Origin: G965207335 sp965222825
GTDB taxonomy: Bacteria > Pseudomonadota > Gammaproteobacteria > PS1 > Pseudothioglobaceae
NCBI GenBank assembly: GCA_965222825.1
Contig: OZ244964.1
Span: 868,001 to 932,000 of the forward strand
Direction: 5' to 3'
DNA: 64,000 nucleotides
Below, piece by piece: positions 36,666 through 45,056 of the stretch. The translations under genes were made by a program, and so were the position numbers. The notes under the pieces are model-generated. The model was given only the letters and a program-made list of their open reading frames with translations, ran no database searches and had not been told where the DNA came from. The stretch's first letter is position 1. Each line of letters starts with the position of its first letter.

Positions 36666-36986
36666 CTAAGAATCTTTATCATCAATAACTAAATCTACAC
36701 TACCTTCTTCTAATACTATATCTGATAATTCGTTTTCAACCTCAGTAATATCAACACCATAAGATAGATTTAGATCTTCTTCATAATCATTGTTTAAAAT
36801 TGACTCATCTATCAATCCTGCTGCAATTTCACGCAGTGCAATTACAGATGGTTTATCACCATTTGCACTAAGTGTTGTTTTATGAGTGCCTCTGCTTAAT
36901 TGATTTGATCTTTTTGCTGCTACTAAAACTAATTTAAAACTATCGCCAACTTTTGCTAAACAATCCTCTGAGGTTACTCTTGCCAT
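36666..36986 (-). CDS. rpoZ: RNA polymerase omega subunit
   Basis: 106-residue subunit that helps assemble RNA polymerase and takes part in ppGpp binding. The N-terminal core MARVTSEDCLAKVGDSFKLV and KPSVIALREIAAGLI are almost as in E. coli. The tail from about residue 70 is acidic and of low complexity, as usual. In related bacteria rpoZ sits between gmk and spoT; here neither is next to it and acs follows after 15 bases. Confidence 0.95.
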   Translation of the reverse strand: MARVTSEDCLAKVGDSFKLVLVAAKRSNQLSRGTHKTTLSANGDKPSVIALREIAAGLIDESILNNDYEEDLNLSYGVDITEVENELSDIVLEEGSVDLVIDDKDS

Positions 36987-37028
36987 AATATATTTAAAAT
37001 AAAGTCAATTTTATACTAAAATTACACT

Positions 37029-37571
37029 ATGGGAGCAAAATATAATAAATTAGCACAAAAACACATTGACTTTATTGCTAAGCAACATATATTTTTTGTA
37101 GCAACGGCAACAAAAGATAGTTATATAAATTTGTCCCCTAAAGATAATAATAGTTTGCATATTGTTAATAGTAATAAAATACTGTGGTTAAACCTAACAG
37201 GTAGTGGCAATGAAACAGCAGCACATTTACAAGAAGATGGGCGTATGACTATTATGTTTTGTGCATTTAGCGGTAATCCTAATATAGTGCGTATTTATGG
37301 TAGAGCAAAAACTATAAACCGTGATAACGATAATTGGGATAAATATTTAAAATTATTTTCTAATAAAATAGGTGCTAGGCAAATTATTATATTAGATATT
37401 AAAATGGTTGCTAATTCTTGTGGTTTTGGGGTGCCAAAATATGATTTTGTATCTTATAGAGATGAGCTAAATAATTGGGCTAATAAAAAAGGCACAAGCG
37501 GTATTAAAAAATACCAAGACGAGAAAAATAGTGTTAGTATAAATAATAAAAAAATAAAAATATATGAATAG
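37029..37571 (+). CDS. Pyridoxamine-phosphate-oxidase-fold flavoprotein
   Basis: 180-residue protein of the PNPOx-like split-barrel fold. The segments HIFFVATATKDSYINLSPKD, NKILWLNLTGSGNETAAHLQ and GRMTIMFCAFSGNPNIVRIYG follow the fold's strand order and the FMN/F420-type site. It is not PdxH, as the pyridoxal-binding C-terminus is missing. The C-terminal tail is Lys-rich. It overlaps dnaQ by eight bases. Substrate unknown. Confidence 0.78.
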   Translation: MGAKYNKLAQKHIDFIAKQHIFFVATATKDSYINLSPKDNNSLHIVNSNKILWLNLTGSGNETAAHLQEDGRMTIMFCAFSGNPNIVRIYGRAKTINRDNDNWDKYLKLFSNKIGARQIIILDIKMVANSCGFGVPKYDFVSYRDELNNWANKKGTSGIKKYQDEKNSVSINNKKIKIYE

Positions 37572-38226
37572 ACTAATAGCACTAGATACTGAAACCACAG
37601 GGTTAGATACTAAAAAAGGTCATAGAATTATTGAAATAGGCTGTGTTGAGATAAAAGATAGAATCATAACAAAAGATGAATATCAAGTTTATATACAGCC
37701 TAACAGAAGAGTTGGTGATTCTGTGCGTGTGCACGGCATTACTGATAATTTTTTAAAAGATAAGCCTATATTCCCTAGTATTGCTAGTGATTTTTTAGAT
37801 TATATAACACACTCTAGTTTAATAATTCATAATGCTGCTTTTGATATTGGATTTTTAAATCAAGAACTTAATTTAGCTGGCTATGACAAAAGTATTGCAG
37901 ATATTTGCCCAATAATTGATACTATGGAATTATCTAAAAAGTTAAACCCTAGCTCGCAGCATAACTTAAATGCCCTAGCTAGAAGGCACGAGATAAATAT
38001 TGCAAGAGAATTGCACGGTGCATTACTAGATGCCCAAATTTTAGCAGAAGTTTATCTAGCAATGACAGGTGGTCAAGGTATGTTATTTAAGGATATACAA
38101 ACTATTAGTGCAGCAAATAATATAACTACTAAAAATACCCTAAAAAATAGAAAAAAAATTAGTGTTATTTATGCCTCAGACGAGGATAAATTAGCGAATA
38201 ATAATTATTTTAAAAATGCTACTTAG
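37564..38226 (+). CDS. dnaQ: DNA polymerase III epsilon subunit (proofreading)
   Basis: 220-residue 3'-5' exonuclease. ExoI is LIALDTETTGLD near residues 4-15, ExoII HNAAFDIGFLNQEL near 93, and ExoIII-epsilon HNLNALARRHEI ... HGALLDAQILAEVY near 139-167, with the catalytic His and Asp. The C-terminal part that binds the alpha subunit is short and variable. It overlaps the upstream flavoprotein gene by eight bases; glyQ follows after 14. Confidence 0.94.
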   Translation: MNRLIALDTETTGLDTKKGHRIIEIGCVEIKDRIITKDEYQVYIQPNRRVGDSVRVHGITDNFLKDKPIFPSIASDFLDYITHSSLIIHNAAFDIGFLNQELNLAGYDKSIADICPIIDTMELSKKLNPSSQHNLNALARRHEINIARELHGALLDAQILAEVYLAMTGGQGMLFKDIQTISAANNITTKNTLKNRKKISVIYASDEDKLANNNYFKNAT

Positions 38227-38240
38227 TTTACAAATAAAAT

Positions 38241-39107
38241 ATGCTACAACCTAAATTATATTTTCAAGACTTGATTTTACAATTACAAAATTTTTGGATT
38301 GATAATAATTGTATAATACTACAACCGCACGATATGGAGGTTGGTGCTGGGACTTTTCATCCTGGGACATTTTTACGAGCTATAGGTCCTAAACCTTGGA
38401 ATGCTGCTTTTGTGCAACCATCAAGACGCCCAACCGATGGTCGTTATGGCAAAAATCCTAACCGCCTGCAACATTATTATCAATTTCAAGTAGTATTAAA
38501 ACCATCGCCAGATAATATACAAGATTTGTATTTAAAGTCTTTAGAGTATATTGGCATAGATTTAACTATACATGATGTGCGTTTTGTTGAGGATAATTGG
38601 GAGTCTCCTACTTTGGGCGCTTGGGGTTTAGGTTGGGAGGTTTGGTTAGACGGTATGGAGATAACACAATTTACTTATTTTCAACAAATAGGTGGTCTGA
38701 GTTGTAAACCAGTAACGGGTGAGATAACCTACGGTTTGGAACGCTTAGCAATGTATTTACAAAATATTGATAGCGTATTTAATATAAAATGGAACAAAAA
38801 TACTACATACTACGATATATTCTACCAAAATGAGGTAGAGCAATCTTATTATAATTTTGAACTAAATAATTCTAAAGCTTTATTTACTCAATTTGATGAA
38901 TGCGAAAAATCCCATAAAAAACTTATTAATAAAAATCTATCATATCCAGCATACGAGCAAGTCCTAAGGGCATCACATTTATTTAATTTATTAGATGCAA
39001 AACAAGCTATTAGTGCAACAGATAGAGCTAGATTTATTTATAGAGTGCGAAATATGAGCCAACAAGTTGCTAAATGTTATTACTCTAATAGTGAAGATTC
39101 TGGATAA
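38241..39107 (+). CDS. glyQ: Glycyl-tRNA synthetase alpha subunit
   Basis: 288-residue catalytic subunit of the tetrameric bacterial GlyRS. The class II motifs are visible in QPHDMEVGAGTFHPGTFLRA near residue 22 and in RPTDGRYGKNPNRLQHYYQF near 62. EITYGLERLAMYLQ lies near 158. The beta subunit gene glyS normally follows; here pcm follows after two bases, so glyS must be elsewhere. Confidence 0.96.
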   Translation: MLQPKLYFQDLILQLQNFWIDNNCIILQPHDMEVGAGTFHPGTFLRAIGPKPWNAAFVQPSRRPTDGRYGKNPNRLQHYYQFQVVLKPSPDNIQDLYLKSLEYIGIDLTIHDVRFVEDNWESPTLGAWGLGWEVWLDGMEITQFTYFQQIGGLSCKPVTGEITYGLERLAMYLQNIDSVFNIKWNKNTTYYDIFYQNEVEQSYYNFELNNSKALFTQFDECEKSHKKLINKNLSYPAYEQVLRASHLFNLLDAKQAISATDRARFIYRVRNMSQQVAKCYYSNSEDSG

Positions 39108-39109
39108 CT

Positions 39110-39766
39110 ATGCATTTTATTAAAGAAAAAACTCTAAATATTAAAGCTAGTAAACAAAGGGCAGAGATGGTGCAAGCACTTAATATAAAACATTTGCAGG
39201 TTAAAGACGCTATGTTATCTGTGCCACGACATAAATTTGTTGATGAAGCATTATCAAGGCATGCTTACCAAAATATAACCCTACCTATAGGATTCTCACA
39301 AACCATATCACAACCAATAGTAATAGCCAAGATGACTGAGACATTAATATCTGCTAATTATAATTATAATTCTGTTTTAGAAATAGGCACAGGCTGTGGT
39401 TATCAAAGTGCAATTCTTGCTAAATTATTTACTACTGTTTATAGTATTGAAAGAATTTATGACTTACATATTAGTGCCAAAGAAAGATTAAAAAACTTAG
39501 GTTTTGATAATATTCATTGTTACCATAGTGATGGTAGTAATATAAGTGAAGAACAAAAATTTGATGCAATTATTATCACAGCTGCAGCCGATAAAATACC
39601 CGAACATATTATAAATTCTTTGGCAATAAATGGCAGGCTAATTGCCCCAGAGGGTAAGCAAAATACAACTCAAAAACTAATAAAAATTACTTTTGATGGA
39701 GAAAATTTTAGCAAACAAATATTAGATTATGTGCAGTTTGTGCCACTATTAACAGGAGTTATTTAA
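39110..39766 (+). CDS. pcm: Protein-L-isoaspartate O-methyltransferase
   Basis: 218-residue repair methyltransferase for damaged Asp/Asn residues. The PCMT blocks PRHKFVDEALSRHAYQN, then LPIGFSQTISQPIVIAKMTE, and the SAM motif LEIGTGCGYQSAILAKL near 92-108 are all present. It starts two bases after glyQ and is followed after two bases by a short ORF that has a dispersed repeat inside it. Confidence 0.93.
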   Translation: MHFIKEKTLNIKASKQRAEMVQALNIKHLQVKDAMLSVPRHKFVDEALSRHAYQNITLPIGFSQTISQPIVIAKMTETLISANYNYNSVLEIGTGCGYQSAILAKLFTTVYSIERIYDLHISAKERLKNLGFDNIHCYHSDGSNISEEQKFDAIIITAAADKIPEHIINSLAINGRLIAPEGKQNTTQKLIKITFDGENFSKQILDYVQFVPLLTGVI

Positions 39767-39768
39767 CT

Positions 39769-39987
39769 ATGAAAATTATATCAATTACTATTTTATTTAG
39801 TAACCTCTTGTTGTTAAGAATAACTAGCAACTGCAAGGTTTGCCTTGTATATAACGGCTTTAAGCACTTGCGTAATTTTATTATAGTTGTTCAGGTTGGA
39901 CTTATTATTTTTTCTACTCAATTATTCGCTAATATTCATACAGGGCATTATTCAAGGAATGCAATCAGAAATAAGCCACACTCATAA
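39769..39987 (+). pseudogene. Possible signal-peptide gene remnant with repeat inserted
   Basis: A 72-codon frame starts two bases after pcm (TAACTATG). Its first twelve residues, MKIISITILFSN, and a later piece, GLIIFSTQLFANI, would together make a normal signal peptide. Between them lies the dispersed repeat at 39846-39900 with its left flank. After the signal-like part the frame soon stops. In other proteobacteria an exported protein gene often follows pcm. This is an inference from layout only. Confidence 0.3.
39846..39900. repeat. Dispersed TAATTTTATTA repeat between pcm and the next gene
   Basis: Near-identical to 32314-32367, including AAGCACTTGCGTAATTTTAT and TATAGTTGTTCA. It lies within the short frame that follows pcm. 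Confidence 0.65.
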
Positions 39988-40468
39988 AAATAATACAACT
40001 AAACTACCAGTACTTACAGAAGCAGGTAATGATATTTTTGGCACAATTCAAGAGGTAATTACTGCACTGAATAATAATCATAATACTAATTGGTCAAAGG
40101 TTAATTTAGAAGCCCTAAGACAGCACTTATTAGATATGGATGATATGATTCGTAATACAAAAGTTATCAAACAAACCCCAATTAATAATGGTATAAAAAT
40201 TCTCGTTCAACCTACAACACCTAGAGCATTTGAGTCATTATCTAGAGTTTTTAACGCTCATCCAGTGCAACTAAAATTAGAAACAGGATGTGAAATGAAT
40301 GTTAAAAAACAGTACAAGCAATACCTATTAACAATTACGGGTAATAAAGCAGATACAAATAAAATTCGCGGTTTGGGTTATATTGGGCTTATGGCGTATG
40401 GCAAACACCATCAAGTGCATCACATCTCAATAGCAACAGGACAAAACCCACACAAAAATTATAATTAG
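39959..40468 (+). CDS. Conserved hypothetical protein with His-rich N-terminus
   Basis: 169 residues from the ATG at 39959. A frame extends back to 39887, but that part crosses the repeat and has no conserved look. After MQSEISHTHKNN comes LPVLTEAGNDIFGTIQEVIT, then TNWSKVNLEALRQHLLDMDD, which I recall as a pattern of uncharacterised proteobacterial proteins. The second half has an NxxxAHPVQL-like helix and ends with HHQVHHISIATGQNPH, rich in His. A metal-related role is possible but unproven. No signal peptide unless the upstream remnant once supplied it. Confidence 0.6.
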   Translation: MQSEISHTHKNNTTKLPVLTEAGNDIFGTIQEVITALNNNHNTNWSKVNLEALRQHLLDMDDMIRNTKVIKQTPINNGIKILVQPTTPRAFESLSRVFNAHPVQLKLETGCEMNVKKQYKQYLLTITGNKADTNKIRGLGYIGLMAYGKHHQVHHISIATGQNPHKNYN

Positions 40469-40563
40469 ATTAGTGCCTGTTTATTCTATACTTATACTAA
40501 AAGTTGTAAAAACTATACAATCTTAAACTGCAAAAACCTTATTATATATAAACAAGTAGAATT

Positions 40564-40896
40564 CTAACTAAGAGAGCCAGCTGTTCCCACTGTTGAAGCT
40601 GAAGAAGCACTACCTAAACAAACGCCTATAGATGACAAAGTAGCAGCAGATCCAATTGAGCCTACACTTCCAAATGTGCTCGCAGCAACATTTATGTTTG
40701 TTAAATCTAACTCACCACTCTTACTACCTGCTGGCATTACAAAATAGAAAGTTTCTTTGGTATTAACTACTACTTTAAAATCTACGCTACTCATTAAATC
40801 AATATTTGCTTCCTCAAATATCTCACGGGGATTCTCCAATAATTTCTTACGCATATCCCTGTCGGTATATAATTTACTAAAATCCATATTATCCAT
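40564..40896 (-). CDS. NHLP-type RiPP precursor peptide 1
   Basis: 110 residues. Residues 1-68 resemble the nitrile hydratase alpha-like leader: RKKLLENPREIFEEANIDL, then VDFKVVVNTKETFYFVMPAG. Residues 71-110 are a Gly/Ser/Thr/Ala core with repeated xG[ST] units (FGSVGSIGS), one Cys (93) and the end SSASTVGTAGSLS. The leader has no Gly-Gly cleavage pair. A GGAG ribosome site is seven bases before the ATG. It is second in a pair, 16 bases after precursor 2. In known systems such leaders guide lanthipeptide synthetases, cyclodehydratases or radical enzymes; no such enzyme adjoins it. Confidence 0.75.
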   Translation of the reverse strand: MDNMDFSKLYTDRDMRKKLLENPREIFEEANIDLMSSVDFKVVVNTKETFYFVMPAGSKSGELDLTNINVAASTFGSVGSIGSAATLSSIGVCLGSASSASTVGTAGSLS

Positions 40897-40912
40897 AATA
40901 ATTCTCCATAAA

Positions 40913-41248
40913 TTACTTAACGGTTCCTAAACTACCAATACTACCAGCTGAAGATGCTGAACTAACAGTAAGACAATATGAACCAACAGTACCAGCACTG
41001 CCTAGTGTGCCAATTGTGCTAGCACCAATACCTAATTCACTACTTGCCGCTTGTATGCTACTTATATCAATTCCATCGCCAGCAATAACTAAATGCACAA
41101 TATTTTTAGGGGATTTAACCACCTTAATATCAACATCATCTGTTACCTTATATCCTAGTTTATTTAAATAAGCCCTAGGATCTGCAAGTATTTTTCTTCT
41201 AGACTCTTTATCATAAACCTCTTTTTGTAATTCTTCATTGAATAACAT
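40913..41248 (-). CDS. NHLP-type RiPP precursor peptide 2
   Basis: 111 residues from the ATG at 41248; a GTG at 41260 is in frame but lies in the ribosome site GGTGGAG, so it is rejected. The leader reads RRKILADPRAYLNKLGYKV, then DVDIKVVKSPKNIVHLVIAG, close to the NHLP pattern. The core from about residue 67 has ASTIGTLGSAGTVGS, one Cys (92) and SSASSAGSIGSLGTVK. It shares length, Cys position and tail with the other two precursors. First gene of the pair, with its own likely promoter at 41324. Confidence 0.77.
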   Translation of the reverse strand: MLFNEELQKEVYDKESRRKILADPRAYLNKLGYKVTDDVDIKVVKSPKNIVHLVIAGDGIDISSIQAASSELGIGASTIGTLGSAGTVGSYCLTVSSASSAGSIGSLGTVK

Positions 41249-41323
41249 AATATACTCCACCTTCTATTAAAAAACTATAATTACATATTTTATATGATTT
41301 TATATTTAGAATGATAAAAATAT

Positions 41324-41329
41324 ATTATA
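41324..41329 (-). promoter_or_regulatory. Likely -10 box for the NHLP precursor pair
   Basis: TATAAT on the minus strand, about 76 bases before the start of precursor 2. It overlaps TAGTGTATATACTA (41328-41341), a near-palindrome that also occurs upstream of the DUF4760-like gene. No good -35 hexamer is seen. The 196-base spacer up to the sugar dehydrogenase gene holds no other feature. Confidence 0.35.
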
Positions 41330-41444
41330 GTATATACACTATGTTAGTTTACACTTAGAATTTATATACTAAATTAAAAAAATATTAAAACTAATGTATG
41401 CTCATAGACTAACAAAAGTGTAATATGTTTTTGAACTTATACAA

Positions 41445-42533
41445 CTATGGTATTAACTTAATTAAACTACCATTAGCACTGTCTATTAGCAAATAAACAT
41501 CTCCATTATGAACCTTTACATCACGAATTCGTCCAAAAATACCACTAAATAAACGCTTTTCATCAATAATTTTCTTGTCTTTTATTTCAAGTTTAACTAA
41601 TTGTTTAAATTTCAACGAGCCTATTAACAAGTTATTACGCCATTTATTAAATTTATCGCCCCTATATACTGCTAATCCAGACGGTGCAATAGATGGCACC
41701 CAGTAATGTGCTGGTTGTGCCATACCTTCTTTATGAGTTCCTATACCAATTTTTATACCACTTACATACTCTTTACCATAAGTAATAATTGGCCAGCCAT
41801 AATTTTTTGCTCGTGCTATATAATTAAGTTCATCACCACCTTGTGGTCCGTGCTCATTAGCTATTAAACCATTATCATACCATATTAAGCCTTGTATATT
41901 TCTATGACCATAAGAAAATACAGCATTATTAAAAGGATTGTCTTTGGGTATTGTGCCGTCATCTTTTAAACGCAAAATTTTGCCTATATCAATAGTAGTG
42001 TTTTGTGCTAGGTAGCGTTTACCTCTATCGCCTACGCTTAAATAAATATAATTATTATTATCAAATGCAATACGACCGCTAAAATGATGCGAGCTATTAA
42101 TATAAGGCTTGGCTTGATACAAGTCTTGCCAATTACTAATAGCATTATTTTGTATTTTAAAACGAGCTAATTTGACACTAGCACCACCCTTGTTGTCATC
42201 ATAGGCACTATAACTAAGATAAATCCAAGAATTACTATAATAATCTGGGTGCTTTGCTAAATCTAGTAAGCCGCCTTGACCATAAGCGTAAACATCAAAA
42301 ACTGGTATCTCTAAAATAATTTTTTTACCACTACTAATTAGCAATAAATCGCCATTTCGCTCACTAATGAGTAAATTTTCATCATCTAGCCAAATAACAG
42401 ACCAAGGATGATTAAGTCCAGTAATAATAGTGCTATATTTATACTTAACTTTACTGTTATTAGTTATTGCAAAAGAGCCTACAAACAATAGTAATACAAG
42501 TAGTGATAGCAAAAAAATAATTTTATTATTCAT
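41445..42533 (-). CDS. PQQ-dependent aldose sugar dehydrogenase-like protein
   Basis: 362 residues. An N-terminal signal anchor (IIFLLSLLVLLLFVGSFAI) is followed by a six-bladed propeller of the soluble glucose dehydrogenase/YliI group: ITGLNHPWSVIWLDDENLLI, the catalytic His in SSHHFSGRIAFD near 149, and NEHGPQGGDELN near 228, which holds Ca and PQQ ligands in the family. It would oxidise sugars in the periplasm. No PQQ synthesis genes are visible. It overlaps plsC by eight bases. Confidence 0.88.
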   Translation of the reverse strand: MNNKIIFLLSLLVLLLFVGSFAITNNSKVKYKYSTIITGLNHPWSVIWLDDENLLISERNGDLLLISSGKKIILEIPVFDVYAYGQGGLLDLAKHPDYYSNSWIYLSYSAYDDNKGGASVKLARFKIQNNAISNWQDLYQAKPYINSSHHFSGRIAFDNNNYIYLSVGDRGKRYLAQNTTIDIGKILRLKDDGTIPKDNPFNNAVFSYGHRNIQGLIWYDNGLIANEHGPQGGDELNYIARAKNYGWPIITYGKEYVSGIKIGIGTHKEGMAQPAHYWVPSIAPSGLAVYRGDKFNKWRNNLLIGSLKFKQLVKLEIKDKKIIDEKRLFSGIFGRIRDVKVHNGDVYLLIDSANGSLIKLIP

Positions 42534-43233
42534 ATGTTTTTATTAAACTTTGTTGTTGTTTTGCCCAGTTCTCAATTTCTTTGGTTAATTCTTTTGCAGG
42601 TTTATCATCACTTATAATTGACTTACCAATAACCAAAGTAATGCTACCAGATTTTTTTACAAATTGCCCTTTTTGCCAAAAATATCCAGAATTATGATAT
42701 ATAGGTAAAATTGGCACAGCAGCAGACTTAGCAATCATTGCCCCACCACTTTGATACTTACCTATACTGGTTTTTCTTGTGCCTTCTGGAAAAATAATTA
42801 ACCATATGCCTTTATTTAATCTATCTTTACCTTGTGCAATTACTTTTTTAAGAGAGTTTATTTTATCTTCTCTATCAATAATAATAGGTTTAATAAGTGC
42901 TATACCCCAACCAAAAAAAGGAATATATAATAGTTGTTTTTTTAATACCCAAGTCTGTTGCCCTAGTATTAACTGAAATATAAAAGTCTCCCAAGTAGAT
43001 TGGTGGTTAGATATAATAACACAAGGCTTTTTAGGAATATTTTCTAAGCCAATAATTTTATAATCTAGCCCGACAATTACCCTTAATAGCCAAATATTAA
43101 TAACAGCCCAACGAGATGCTATTATATAACGAGTTTTAACAGGCATAAAAAATACCATAAACTCTAAACAAGTAATTACTATAAGAGCTAAGCTAGATAT
43201 AATAAAAAATAATAAAGAACGAAGAAATGCCAT
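42526..43233 (-). CDS. plsC: 1-acyl-sn-glycerol-3-phosphate acyltransferase
   Basis: 235-residue inner-membrane enzyme making phosphatidic acid. The catalytic motif reads NHQSTWETF near residue 75, the HX4E form common in beta- and gammaproteobacteria instead of HX4D. FPEGTRKTSIGKYQSGG near 148 binds glycerol phosphate. The N-terminus has one or two membrane segments. It overlaps the sugar dehydrogenase gene by eight bases, with no evident functional link. Confidence 0.9.
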   Translation of the reverse strand: MAFLRSLLFFIISSLALIVITCLEFMVFFMPVKTRYIIASRWAVINIWLLRVIVGLDYKIIGLENIPKKPCVIISNHQSTWETFIFQLILGQQTWVLKKQLLYIPFFGWGIALIKPIIIDREDKINSLKKVIAQGKDRLNKGIWLIIFPEGTRKTSIGKYQSGGAMIAKSAAVPILPIYHNSGYFWQKGQFVKKSGSITLVIGKSIISDDKPAKELTKEIENWAKQQQSLIKTYE

Positions 43234-43297
43234 ATTATGTAGTAGTTATAAACAGGTAAAATATCACTTAATATTTTAACATTTTTACTACTAAGCT

Positions 43298-43942
43298 ATG
43301 AGTATTGATACAATATTTTTTGACTTAGATGGCACCTTAGTTGATACAGCAGATGATATATGCTATGCTGTTAATAAAGTATTAGTAAATAATAACCACA
43401 AAAAACAAAACTTAAATAAAATTAAGCCCTACATAGCACAAGGAGTTAAGATAATATTAACTAATATATTACCAAAAGTTGATGATAATACCTTAGATAA
43501 TTATCACAAACAAATATTAAGTGTATATGCCCATAATATTAACAAATATAGTAAATATTTTACCAATACTGAATTAGTTATTAAAACTATCAAAGATAAT
43601 AATATGAAATGGGGTATTATTACCAATAAAAGCAAGAAATTTACCTATTTGTTGCTAAATGCACTAAACATTAAGCCAGATATTGTAGTATGTGGTGATA
43701 CCCTAGAACACAATAAACCTCACCCAGAACAACTATTATACGCAGTAAAAAAACTTCATACTAGCACTGATAAATGCTTATTTATCGGTGATGATTATAA
43801 TGATATGCTAGCTGCTACAAATGCTAATATTAAATCAGTAGCCATAAGTTATGGCTATAATACTCCCAAAGCAAATTGGCAAGCAAACCATATAGTCCAT
43901 AACCCAAAACAAATATTAGAGGTAATAAATGCTTATTTATAG
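43298..43942 (+). CDS. gph: Phosphoglycolate phosphatase-like HAD hydrolase
   Basis: 214 residues. FFDLDGTLVDTADDI near residue 8 (motif I), WGIITNKSKKF near 108 (motif II), the Lys in HNKPHPEQL and GDDYNDMLAATNANI near 165 (motif IV). Sequence fits Gph or the closely related MurNAc-6-phosphate phosphatase MupP. With the glycolate oxidase and aminotransferase genes present, a phosphoglycolate salvage role is attractive; with AmpG and NagZ present, MupP is also possible. It overlaps rmuC by 14 bases. Confidence 0.83.
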   Translation: MSIDTIFFDLDGTLVDTADDICYAVNKVLVNNNHKKQNLNKIKPYIAQGVKIILTNILPKVDDNTLDNYHKQILSVYAHNINKYSKYFTNTELVIKTIKDNNMKWGIITNKSKKFTYLLLNALNIKPDIVVCGDTLEHNKPHPEQLLYAVKKLHTSTDKCLFIGDDYNDMLAATNANIKSVAISYGYNTPKANWQANHIVHNPKQILEVINAYL

Positions 43943-45056
43943 TTTAATCATTGTATTAGTTATTATTGCTGGATATTTATTTTATAAAAATAATAAACTT
44001 ATAACAGAAAATGCTAGTTTAACTACTAAAATTGATGAAAGAGAAAGCAGCCATAAAGAGCAAATAGAATTTTTAAAAAATACTAAGAATCAAATAAGTA
44101 AAGAATTTAAAAACATAGCAACTGATATTATTGATAAAGATATTACTAAACTGAGTGCTAAAAACAAAGATACACTATCGCCACTACAAAATGAAATTAA
44201 AAGCTTTAAAGAAAGAATAGAAACCATTACTGCCAATCACATAAAAGATAGAAGCTCACTACTTACAGTCATTGAAAGCTTACAACAAGCGAATGAAAAC
44301 ACCCAAAAAAGTGCCAATAATCTAGCAGAAGCCCTAACTCATAATACTAAAAAACAAGGTAATTGGGGGGAAATGGTGTTGGAATCTATTTTAGATAATT
44401 CTGGTTTAAAAGAAGGTGTTGAATACGAAAAACAAAAAACTTATAAAAACGAGGCGGGGGATAATCTACAGCCAGATATAATAGTGCATTTGCCTGATAA
44501 TAAAGATATAGTTATTGATTCTAAAGTGTCACTAGTGGCATACCAAAAATACATTAATAACCCTAAAAACCAAGACTATCTAAAACAACATATTAAATCA
44601 ATTGAAACCCATATTAATAGTATTAGTTTTAAAGATTATGAGAAATTATTGGGTTTAAATTCGCTAGATTTTATTTTAGTATTTATGCCTGTTGAGCCAG
44701 CACTTTATACTGCATTAGAGGCTAAGGACAACTTATTTAACTACGCTTTAAAAAAAGGTATTATTTTGGTATCGCCTGCTACTTTAACTATGAGTTTAAA
44801 AGTGATATATCATATTTGGAAAACTGAACAACAAAATAAAAATGCTGAGGAAATAGCCAGACAAGCAGGCAATATGTATGATAAATTTAGTTTATTTGTA
44901 AATAATATGTTAGCTATAGAAAAACATCTAAACAAGGCACAAGAAAGCCACAAAAAAGCCTACAAAGACTTAAAAGATGGCAAGGGAAATTTATTTTCTA
45001 GGGCTGAAAAACTAAAAGAATTAGGTGTGCAAAGCAAAAAACAACTGCCACAATGA
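43929..45056 (+). CDS. rmuC: DNA recombination protein RmuC
   Basis: 375 residues. A single N-terminal membrane helix (IIVLVIIAGYLFY) is followed by a coiled coil to about residue 135 and then the RmuC nuclease-like domain: NWGEMVLESILDNSGLKEGVEYEKQ with PDIIVHLPDNKDIVIDSKVSL, and FMPVEPALYTAL. Mutants in E. coli show changed rates of inversion at short repeats, so it affects recombination at inverted repeats, which are common here. Its end overlaps the SDR start (ATGA). Confidence 0.93.
   Translation: MLIYSLIIVLVIIAGYLFYKNNKLITENASLTTKIDERESSHKEQIEFLKNTKNQISKEFKNIATDIIDKDITKLSAKNKDTLSPLQNEIKSFKERIETITANHIKDRSSLLTVIESLQQANENTQKSANNLAEALTHNTKKQGNWGEMVLESILDNSGLKEGVEYEKQKTYKNEAGDNLQPDIIVHLPDNKDIVIDSKVSLVAYQKYINNPKNQDYLKQHIKSIETHINSISFKDYEKLLGLNSLDFILVFMPVEPALYTALEAKDNLFNYALKKGIILVSPATLTMSLKVIYHIWKTEQQNKNAEEIARQAGNMYDKFSLFVNNMLAIEKHLNKAQESHKKAYKDLKDGKGNLFSRAEKLKELGVQSKKQLPQ

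Noticed and set aside
36666..36986. Low-complexity acidic tail of RpoZ as a sign of gene fusion
   Set aside because: Acidic variable tails are usual for omega subunits, so this is ordinary.
39887..39958. Longer N-terminus for the His-rich hypothetical protein
   Set aside because: It crosses the dispersed repeat and adds a hydrophobic piece that is the shifted frame of the signal-like sequence; the ATG at 39959 is preferred.
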